From: Glutinoglossum americanum
Lineage: Eukaryota; Ascomycota; Geoglossomycetes; Geoglossales; Geoglossaceae
Assembly: GCA_020080175.1 (NCBI GenBank)
Contig: JAGHQL010000105.1
Location: 1-64,000, forward strand
Length of the DNA stretch: 64,000 nucleotides
Direction: 5' to 3'
Shown here: positions 54,886 through 64,000 of the stretch, piece by piece
Layout: every line of letters begins with the position of its first letter
How positions within the stretch are numbered: the first letter of the stretch is position 1
The notes under the pieces: model-generated
What the model saw: the letters and a program-made list of their open reading frames with translations, nothing else
Told to the model about the DNA's origin: nothing
The model's database searches: none
Position numbers and translations under genes: made by a program

Positions 54886-57800
54886 CTAAACCCCAAGCGC
54901 CCCAAGCTCCCGCTCGATACCCTCAGCCCTGCTCACGCCATCCACAGCCTGATGGTCCGTCCCGCCGATCGACGCCCCGCACTGCGGACACCGCGACGTC
55001 TCCATCGGCATGCCGCAGTTCCCGACGGTGAACTAGAAAGCAGAGCGGTGGCGAAAAACGTCAGCCTTACCAACCCGGTTCTCTACGGCGGCGACCTATC
55101 AACTTACCGGATGGCCGTTCTGGCATGTATACCAGTGCCCCGTCCCCCGGAACTCCCTCGCCATGGCCGAGTACACGGCGCGCATCTCCTCGTTCGTGAA
55201 TTCCGCGTAGAACGTCTCCCCCCGCAGCATCCTAGCCGCGGCCTCGATCGCGCCCCGCAGGCCCCTCGCGCTCGCCGCTCCGTCGCAGACCCCCTGCGCG
55301 GCGGCCAGCCCGTCTCTCGCCTGCGCGATCAGCGCCGTCGTGGCGTCTGGGTGTTGGCCGTCGGCGGGCGCGGAGCGCGAGAGCGCCGCGAACCTCGCGA
55401 AGAAGATCCTGCCTTCGATCTCGTGGATGGGTTGGAACTTGGTGGCGGATTCGGAGGCGAGGGCTGTGCATTCCTGGAGGTTCTGCGAGAGGTCGAATTT
55501 TAGCGGTGAGGACGTCCAGTCGTTGGGCTGCGGGGCGGTGGCGGTTTGGTGGTGGTGGTCTCGGTGGATTTTGGCGAAGTCGGAAAGGATGGCTAGGTCG
55601 CAGCGGAGGAGGAGTGCGGTTGCGCGGAGGCGGCTGTTGACCTGGAGGATGGCGCTGTCGTAGGGGAAGTCGGTTTGGATGCCTCGCCGGCGGCGGATAT
55701 CCTGGACCATGTCGTAGACTCTCCCAAAGGGCTGTTCTGCTTCGCTGACCTGCCGTAAGAACCTCTGGATGTGGCTGCGGAGCTTAAGCATTTCTTTGTA
55801 TCGGCTTTTTAATCCTGCTTGGTTGCGGATCTTGTAGATTTGGTCGTTCCGTGTTCCTCCAATGATTAGGTCCTTGGGAGCCTGAACAGCTCCGGTGGCT
55901 GGTACGCCGTCTGCCCGGAAGAGATTCCGTAGATCGTCGGTCGCAGGGTTCCTTCCTCCGCTCAATCCTACCTCGCTAGCCTGGAGGTCTTTCTCCTGGT
56001 CATGTAGGGATTCTGTTAGGGGCGCGAATTCCGCGTTCGCCCAAACCATAAATTTTTTGGTAGCCTCATCGATCTGGCCACGCTTGGTAATCCGGTTGTA
56101 GCGATTGATGTTCCTTAGGGGAGCTCGGCACATGGGACAATTCTTCAAGCTCTTGACTGAGAATGGTTCTGAGTTTTTCGGAGCAAGAACGATGCCGTCC
56201 TCAGAAATCTCGTAATGGTCTGCCATGGACATGAGGCCGTCAAAACTCTCAACGCTCATGATATGCCCACAGGGTGGTACTACTACCGGCGTATCATTGA
56301 GGTCAACCTCAGCATATGTCAAGCCCATGATGTAATCGACGCTTGACTCCTTGATGTTCACGGAAGCGCAGGTCTGGCAGAACTCCGTTGATGGACACAC
56401 TTCACCACAGATCGACGGGCATTGGTGGCCGCAAGCCAAATTTGTCTTGCATCGTTCGGAGCAGGGTAGCAAGTCGCAAGGCACCGCACAAGGCATCACA
56501 CATTTCCCCCGGTGGATGCAAGACCATGGGCAATCTTCCGCGCAAGGAGGGCAAGGTTCGCTACACTTTTTGCTGCATTTCGAGTGAGCGCAGCGATTGC
56601 CGCAAGGCTTGTCGCAGGGTGGACAGCTCTCCTCGCCATCGCTGTGGCATCGCGCGGTACAATGATGAGTACACGTAGTGAACTGCCGCCCACAAGGAGA
56701 TGTGCACTTCCCGTGCTCAACTACTGTGACTTTGCTGTCTTCTCTGGCGTTGCAGTCGAAACAAAATCTTAAGCAACTGTGCCCGCATGGAAGGAGCGCC
56801 CCACACTCTGCTGTACACTTAAACCCTTTTCCACGGACATCTGTGCAGCATTCGGTGCTCACGGTATGACCACATCCAGGGATCTCCCTTTTGACCTTCT
56901 GCCGGCAGCTAATGACTTCCGGCCGCTGAGCTTTATGGCATTGTACTCGCTTTGCAACATGTCCGCACGGCAGGGTGATGTTTTTCACCATTGTCATACA
57001 GAATAGGTCGCACGGCAGCCCACAGGGCTTGGTGCAGGGGTGGTCGCAGCCTCTCTTGGATCTTGGACAAGGCTCTAGGCACGTTACGGCATTGTGCAGG
57101 GGCTGCGAGTGGCATTTGTTAGGACACGAGTGCCCACACCCGAGACGCCATTCACACTGGAGGCTGCATCCGCCCTCGGGAGCCAACCTGACAAAATCAT
57201 CCGGCGCCGAAATTTCTATCGCAGTGTTCGGGTGCCGCTGACAGGAGAGGGGGAGCTTTGGGCCAATGTTGCCTTTTCGCTGGAGGATTGAAATGACCTC
57301 TTCCCACATCGGGACGTGACGCGATGTGTCTGCATGCCGATTATATACATTCCGTGACGCGCGCGGCTGGCAAGTAGTCAGTAATGCTAGCAAAATAGGT
57401 GGCGATCTTTGCCTTTCAGGACCTAGTTACCTCAACAGCACGTTGATCCGGTTCGACGTCTTCAAAAAACCGCAGTTCTTCCGGTCATTGCTTCGTACCA
57501 GCGAGACCACAGTAACATTTGCCTCTTCCCCTTGGAAGTTGTCTGTATATTGCTGTTAGTAACTTAACCCGAGCCCGCCTCAGTTCCATTACTTGCTTAC
57601 CAACAGTGGCTACTCGAAGGGCATCTAGCAGTGTTGTCTTCCGTGCCGTGGACCCTACATTTAGGTTAGTTTCTGACTCATCCAAGCCTTCTTTCTCCAT
57701 ATCCTCGAGGTCGCGATCTCCAATCACTATCTCAAATGCAGAGCTAAGCCTCTTGCGGATCTTCCGGAGCTGGAGGAGATATGGCGTTATGATTGCAATC

Positions 57801-60800
57801 TCCTGGCTCTTGTATGTCCCCTGACGGACAAGGTGCGAGACCAGCGCGGATACCATATCCACTTCATAGTCGTTCGAGTGGGAGACTTGGTTTGGCTGCG
57901 TGGCGTCTGCTCCTGCCTCTTTCTCTCGGTGGTCCAGCCAGAAAAGACGCCGCCGGATGCCGCTGACCTCCGGAAACTCTCTTACAGACGGGTGGTCTTT
58001 CAGCTTCGGGTAGAGCGTGTGGCGGACCAGATTGGCGATTGACGGATGCATGCGACGTTGTATCTCCAGCGTGCTGAACGGAACTTGGAAACCAGATTGA
58101 AATGGCCGAATGAGGCGCTCGAAGAGTGAGATGTTGAGAGAATATTGCCGCCCTCGCGGATTTTCACAGGATAAATCGAAATTTTGAATCTGCGGCCGAA
58201 GCTCTGGGTGAAATCAATTATTATGCATTCAGCACTGGGAAGGACTACCACTTACGTTCATGGTCGCCAATCAAAATGCAGTGTTCAATCGAAGGTAGCA
58301 ATGCTGGGTAATATTTTTAGTGAGACAAGCTCAAGCTCAAATGATTCTTGCCACATACCAGTTAGGATGTGGGCTTCCATTACCTCGCCTGCCTCTTCAC
58401 ACAACAAGACTTTCGATGGTAGCCGACGCAGCATATCCAAATTTCTGGCTAGTCCAGTTGTTGTGACCCCTATAATATGTGCCTGCCGGAGACACCTCAG
58501 ATTTGTTTCGTTGCGGCACTTGTTCAGCTCTTTCTTCGTGTCGGCGTAGTCCCTACTAGCTGTAACTAACTTCTCCAAAAGTTCGTCCTTAATTTCTGCG
58601 ATCCAATGATCATATAGGTTTCCACGCTCTATAGCTGACATATCGAAAAGCGGTACGTTGAGAAGTTCCCTAATTGGGCGGGGTCTAGTCTGTGACGGGG
58701 AGGCTGCCGGCTCCCAACCCTCGAGCCAATCGTCGATAATATTCTCCGGTTTATGGTGAACAGTCGTCCATCCATCCTGGTCATCTCCGAATAGCTGATA
58801 GTAATGTTTAATATGGTTTGTTTCAAGATACGTCTTGACAGTCGTGAGCCTTTTGGGATTTCCTAATTCCTGAAGTAGTTCATGCGCGAAGTCGCTGTCC
58901 TTATCTAATTGGCGCTGAATATCCCAGTTCTGCTTTTTCTCTGTGCTTGTGCGTTCTATCTTCTGGGAGACGGTGATTAGATTTAGTGGCCCCAGAATTT
59001 CGGATTTGGATCGCGACCCAAGGCGAATTACTTGACTGACTCCGTCTCTTATGAGGTGCTCAAGGATTTGGTCCAAGGCATGGTTCGTGTAACACCTTCC
59101 GGGAGAGTGAGCTAATGATGATACGGTAACGGTGAGCAAGTATGGGGCCACTTACACGCATATTATAGGGCCAAGCTTTGCCTCTTTTCGATTAGCGAGC
59201 AGCACTTTGACCATCTCAACCCCTACATAACTCTTCCCTGTACCCGGAGGTCCCTGAATCAGGGCTAGGCTATTGGTTAGCCCGTGTACTAATGCAGTGC
59301 ACTGTGCATCATCCAGTGAAGAATGTAGCTTAAGGGCTTGGATATCGAATCTTTGCCGAGGAGAGAGGACAAGGTTCGCCCCACCGACGATCGAAGAGAG
59401 TTTGAAGCGGAATCCGTGCTGGAGCGAATATGCTGGTGGTGGAAGATCCCCTAACGCCGGATAAGAGCTGCCATCTAGTGGCGCAAGGAGTTCGGAGAAC
59501 GGGACCTCAGGGTGCTGGCTCATCTGTTGTAGTGCTTCTAGAGTTGGGCGGAACGAGGGTAGGAGGACTCCTGGAAACTCGACAAGCACCTGTCGGACGC
59601 GATTTTGGTATCCAAATCGTTGAACTAGCTCTTCAACCTCAGACTCCACTGGCTGGACCGTCACAGCGGCTCGCATGCAGCTATCCCATAATGAGTGTGT
59701 GTTAGTGTGTGCGCTTTGGTTGGCCTCGTAGACGTCGTTTCTCTCCGACACGGATAGGAATATGGTCCCGCCATCGGAGTCCACAAGGCGCAGGAGCGAG
59801 TCAACCTGCAGTTGCTTCGACTCTGACCAGAACTCTGCGCGCTGCTTTGGCGATTTCATTCTCTTTACAGCCTGTGGTTGGTCGAATTCGACAAGCGCAT
59901 GCAGTCCGCTTTTCCTTTCAAATTTAAAGTCAGCCAGCAAGACGCCTTCATGAATAAACACCCTAGCACCTTGCTCCCTTCTCTCAGCCCTCGACATGCC
60001 TCGTTCGGAGCCTCGGAGCCTTTCAATTACCAGCCCTACTGCGTCGCGTAGTTGCCCCACGGTGTCCTCCCGGAGTAGCCGGAAATGGCGGTCTAAAAGC
60101 CCACCAATGCCGGTATGGTGTAGCTTCTGTGGGTCACTAACAGGGAGGTATTCCTGTCGCTGTGAGTGGATCTCTTTCGTTGTAGGCAAGATTTTTATGT
60201 TAGAGATATCCTCATGGTCGTTGTCGTGCCGTGGTCCTTCGGGAGAGAGTTGACCAGGCATACCATGTTCTAACTCGAACACCGGGGCGGCCTTGGCTGA
60301 CCTAGGACCCGCCGGTGACTCCCATCCTAAGGGCATGAGGCTTCCTAGTCCTAGTCGAGCGCGAATTTTATCGAGACTGCGATAGGCTGCTTGCATATCA
60401 ATATCACCCATTGTATCCTCATCACGTCCACCGATGCAATTTGTAAGCGTCTCGACAATCTCCTGGAAGCCTTCGTTGACGCATGCCGTTTGATTGAGCT
60501 CGATGACTTTAGCAAGGGCGGCTAAGGTTGAACACATGGACACGGAGACTTGGCCGATCTCCCCCGCAAGTTCGCTGAATTTCAAATCGAATAGGACGCC
60601 CGCGAGGGATTTGAATACCTGGATCGCTCGGCGGCCGTGGTTTCCGTACAAGAAAGTGTAGATCGTTCCCACGTGTCCCTCCAAAACCAGCGAAGATAAA
60701 ACGTCTTCGTGCGTGACCAAGCGCAAGAAGGGGAGATAAACTCCCTCAAACCGCTGGAGCTTAGAAGCTACCGGAACATCGTCGAGCGCTATTTCTGTCA

Positions 60801-61132
60801 ATTCTGTAATTCTTAAGAGACCGCCTTCAGAAGAAAGAGATGTAATGACTTGTTGGATGGTTGACGGGTCTCCAGCCGAGGCCATCTGAAAGGCCACTCT
60901 AAAGAACCGAGACAAGCCGTCCGCTCCTAACGGTCGACCGTGAGATGCCCGGGGTATCATGTACCTCCATCTCCGATACTCTGAGTCATCAACTGCTTTA
61001 GACGGAGCACCACGAGGCCTTGAAGGCGTTGTATTCAATCCGGCATTTGACCCTCGCCGAGCGGTGCTATGGTTAAGTGTGTTCCTTATGGGTCCGTCAT
61101 GGCTGAATTTACATCTAGTGCCGTAGGTACAC
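54886..61132 (-). CDS. ZNFX1-type RNA helicase with NFX1 zinc fingers and C-terminal RZ finger
   Basis: Exons on minus: (61132)-59156, 59095-58359, 58303-58256, 58203-57601, 57542-57431, 57366-55108, 55032-54886; about 1960 residues. The N-terminal end has half a CCCH finger (CTYGTRCKFSH) and the WRYMIPRASHGRPLG block. The SF1 (Upf1-like) helicase follows: GPPGTGKS (Walker A), LCEEAGEV (DEAA-type box), GDHEQLRPQ, RRMHPSIANL, DNFQGEEANVTVVSLVRS and NRINVLLSRARHGMYIIG (motif VI). Then come many NFX1-type fingers (CGHSCPNKCH-like) and finally GHWYTCQNGHP-FTVGNCGMP...C..CGASIGG, an RZ-type finger. ZNFX1 relatives bind RNA in innate immunity (animals) and act in small-RNA or heterochromatin pathways. 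Right after motif VI the frame slips by one base (near 57336) before resuming HADTSRHVPMW. The first exon(s) are not resolved. Confidence 0.85.
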
Positions 61133-62872
61133 CTGCGTCAAGGTCCCAACTTACTTTTGCAGCATTTTAGTGATTTTGTCACGTAGGTCAAGAGGAAGTT
61201 GTTTTAAAACGTTGGGCACCACAACGAGGGTGGGTGCTGCGGTGAGGGGAATTACAGTGTACTGGCCGATGTGGTGGGGTGGCGGGCGGGAGTATTGGCC
61301 GTGCTCAGCATTATATGTCGTATGGCCAATATTTAGAACCAATGATGTGATGTTAGCGACCCTATCACACCCGACCACTCCACGGCGGCATATGTGGGTT
61401 CTGTTTGCTGAGGTACTCAGAAAGCTTCCAGCTCCGGATTTCCATGTATTTCTGGTGAGCCGCTTACAGTCATCTTCGTATCGGATATGGTTTCCCAAAT
61501 TTTTGAAACCTTTCTCTCTCTCGAGGGGTGGGGAATAGTAAAATTAAAGATGGAAAATTCCTCGACCGGCACAATAACCAGCTTAGATCGTGTAACCAAT
61601 GCGTTTGATAAGGGACTCCGGAGGATAAAGTGACCTCCGCGATGTACCCTTGATGTTTTGTTTTTGTGTAAGCATGGTCTTGTGCATTCGGCAATTCTTT
61701 GATTCGTCGCCTGGGGTAACACAGCAGATAAGCGCGTCCGGCGGTTTCCAATAAACCTGGAACAGTTGTCCGATGTGACCTAGGAAGTCCTATTTAGGAC
61801 GCCGGTGAAAAATAGCGTTTGAGAAAATTCAACTAAGGGCTTGCGCTTTTCCCAACCTTTTGGAGATTGGATTCTCGTGTGTTTTGGTAGTTGGTCGAGC
61901 CATCACCTGCCTAGAGTAACCAAGTCGCTAAGAGTTAGTAGAGTTCCTCCCACGAACTCCTGTGTGGTTAGAATGGGGGGTTAGGAGGAATGCTTCTAAA
62001 GAGCGCTATTGGGAGGAGGAAGTGATGAGAAATGGACGAAATACATCAATGCTCTCACGTGACCCTCAACATGTTGAAGCGGACTTCCAACAAGAATCGG
62101 GCTTGGAAAGGAAGTAGGCGGCTAACGCTAGTCGGGGGATGAGCGCTCGAGAATTGGTGGAAGCTGTATATGCAATACCGCGGGGAGCTGTTGAGGGACT
62201 GCAGGGTAAACCACCGGTTACAAAATAATCGAGACTGGCTAAAGCAGCAACTAGCCCTGTCTCAATGCTTACGGTATGCATATGGTGCCCCAAATCGCCA
62301 ACAAACGGACCAGGGCATTACAACAAACGCCGGAAAATCACACCGGAAGCTCGCGAGCCGTACGCGTGCACGATCCTGGCCGCACCCACGCCCCATTTTC
62401 CGGGTACTCACTTGCGGCCTCCTCGACTGCACACCATTCCCGATCCTCGCAATCTGTTTGCCGGGGCGCCGGGAGTGTACATAAGCTGCTGTGTACATGT
62501 GTGGACCGAGTCTTCCGGGTAGTCAGCAACGGGATCTAGCGATGTCATAGAGCAGGTGCTAAGAGAAACGGAAGTGGGAGTAGAGCGGAAAGTTAACGAG
62601 GTGAAGTATTCAGCCGATAAGCAGCAGGGTCGTGCACATACACCGGGGGAGCCTCACAGGGGTGATGGATGATGTCATGACATCGCGGTTCGAAAACCGG
62701 AAACTCGCTCACGCTAGGAGCGGAGGAGTGGGGTGGCTCAAGAGGGTTCTTCATTATCGCTAATTAACGCTTTAAGGTGGTTTGGGTGGAAGACCCGGGA
62801 GTGCGACTGGCAGCGAGCCCTAAGGGAGCGCGACACCGATTGGGGAAGGAATTGGATGGGTAGTCCTGCGGT
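61133..62872. other. 5' flank of the helicase gene; no other gene recognised
   Basis: The missing first exon(s) of the helicase should lie at the start. An open frame on minus (61151-61498) ends DKITKMLQK, only 22 nt before the CCCH exon. The rest is degenerate, with frames lacking domains. Confidence 0.4.
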
Positions 62873-64000
62873 TTACCCTATTCTCGCTTTGCCTTTCCCG
62901 CCCACTTCCCCAGGCGCCGGGCTCCCATCATCACTCTCCCCCAGGATCAGACGCTCCAACATCTCCTTCTCCCCAGTATCCTCCACCAACCCATAAAACG
63001 CCCCCTTCTTATCCAACAACTCCTTCGGCGTGCCGAACTCCACCGCCTTCCCGTCACTCATGACCAAGACCTTGTCGAAATCCGCAATCGTACTGAGTCG
63101 ATGAGCGATTACGATAAGCGTGCTGTTTGTAAACTCCTCTCTGATGGATCGTTGGATGAGTGTGTCGGTAGCCATGTCGACGGCGCTTGTGGCTTCGTCT
63201 AGAATCATGATCTTGGGTCGTGAGACGATGGCGCGGGCGAGACAGAGGAGCTGTCGTTGGCCCTGGGAAAGGTTTAGTCCACCTTCGCTGATCGGTGCAG
63301 AGAGGTTCTCGAAGATGTTGGCGTTGGCGTCATCGTTTCCTCTTTCGGCAGCGTGATCGTCTCGAGATTCCGGGGACTGTACTAGGTGAACTCGGCGTAA
63401 CGCTTCTTTGAGCTCGCCTGGAGTAGATTGGCCAAAAGGGTCGAGATTCGAGCGCACAGTGCCTGTGATCTATTAGCCCAAGTGATTCTAGTAGCGACTG
63501 AAGCTTACCAGTGAAGAGCTCGGGGTCTTGAGGAATGATCGCGAGTCTGCTACGCAAGTCATGCAACTTGATCTTCGAGATATCGATGCCGTCAATAGCA
63601 ATGCTTCCCGAACGAGCCTCTAGAAAGCGGAAGATAGCTAGCGTTAGAGAAGACTTCCCAGCGCCTGTCCTTCCTACAACACCAACTCGCTCATTCTTCT
63701 CGATGCTGAAGCTGAGGCCTCGAAGGACAGGGGGCAGGTCGTCCGCATAGCCGATCACAAGATCCTGAACGGCAAGTCTGCCCTCGCTTGGCCACGCAGC
63801 AGGGACGTCAATCCCACCCTGTGGCTCGATGGTGAGCTTCGAGTACTCGCTGACGCGCTCAGCCGCATTCATGGCAATTTCTGATCGTTTGCGTTAGTGT
63901 ATCTCATCCTAGGTCAAGCCAGCAGAAGGGGGGGATGTGCATACCACAGCTAGTATAGCAATGAACGGAAGACATGATCGACCAGGAGAAGTCCAAGGCA
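62873..64000 (-). CDS. ABCC-type (MRP-like) ABC transporter, C-terminal end (partial)
   Basis: Three exons are visible: 64000-63945 (running off the window), 63880-63509 and 63462-62873, with introns of 64 and 46 nt. They encode the last nucleotide-binding domain: the [11 protein letters not shown] linker typical of ABCC proteins, Walker [11 protein letters not shown]-loop IIPQDPELF, the [10 protein letters not shown] block, signature LSQGQRQLL, Walker [13 protein letters not shown] and the H-loop IAHRLSTI. An additional acidic insert ([14 protein letters not shown]) lies before the signature, and the tail ends about 55 residues after the H-loop. All catalytic motifs are intact. Full proteins have about 1200-1600 residues with two membrane domains and export conjugates, bile pigments or drugs from cytosol or into the vacuole. 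Substrate unknown. Confidence 0.92.

Noticed and set aside
56351-57006. Cysteine-poor plus-strand frames opposite the NFX1 fingers
   Set aside because: Shadows of the conserved minus-strand zinc-finger coding sequence.
61133-61154. 22-nt intron joining the LQK frame to the CCCH exon
   Set aside because: Too short to be spliced; the true donor must be elsewhere.
62680-62710. GGTTCGAAAACC as a possible tRNA T-arm
   Set aside because: The pairing is a simple palindrome; D-arm and acceptor stem are missing.

Overview
The window reads as nuclear DNA of a filamentous ascomycete (Pezizomycotina). Genes are split by short introns (about 46-110 nt) with GT(A/G)AG donors, CTAAC/CTGAC branch sites and YAG acceptors. 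The gene families are typically fungal: a microsomal P450, a LaeA/UMTA-type methyltransferase, a HET domain, STAND/NLR pieces, DUF4238, a DUF3684 GHKL protein and an ABCC transporter. Relics of LTR elements, a Fot1/pogo transposon and a MITE lie between the genes. The species cannot be told from this sequence.

Layout. 0-7.7 kb: mostly decayed DNA with a lipase pseudogene and two solo LTRs of one family, around one intact secreted cysteine-rich gene (4.35-5.34 kb). 7.9-12.8 kb: a polytopic membrane protein (minus) and a two-exon P450 (plus). 13-19.9 kb: a decay zone with a duplicated segment, two copies of a second LTR family, and remnants of two STAND/NLR genes. 20-26 kb: a four-exon DUF4238 gene, a MITE and a ten-exon methyltransferase, all genes on minus. 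26-30.7 kb: minisatellites, a dispersed SINE-like repeat, a tRNA-like relic and a small membrane-protein gene. 30.9-37.1 kb: a divergent pair, a HeLo-like/pseudokinase gene (minus) and a kinase-ankyrin-membrane gene (plus). 37.7-40.6 kb: two cell-surface genes on minus, a single-pass Ser/Thr-rich protein and a von Willebrand A protein with a GPI-type tail. 42.2-47.3 kb: a giant GHKL ATPase with a C-terminal HExxH. 48.4-50.9 kb: a HET-domain pseudogene and a Fot1/pogo relic. 51.2-54.7 kb: a C2H2 gene, a degenerate ~63-bp array and a small orphan gene. 54.9-61.1 kb: a ZNFX1-type helicase with NFX1 fingers and a C-terminal RZ finger, with one apparent 1-nt frame break. 62.9-64 kb: the 3' end of an ABCC transporter.

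How the genes may work together is inference. Several belong to families used in fungal self/non-self recognition, cell death or RNA-level defence: the two NLR relics, the HET relic, the HeLo-like/pseudokinase with its kinase-ankyrin neighbour, the GHKL protein and ZNFX1. They are mixed with cell-surface proteins and mobile-element debris, as in a fast-evolving accessory island. The divergent pair at 30.9-37.1 kb is the best candidate for a functional module.

Gene models were made by eye. Where I joined exons, the total length is a multiple of three unless stated otherwise.
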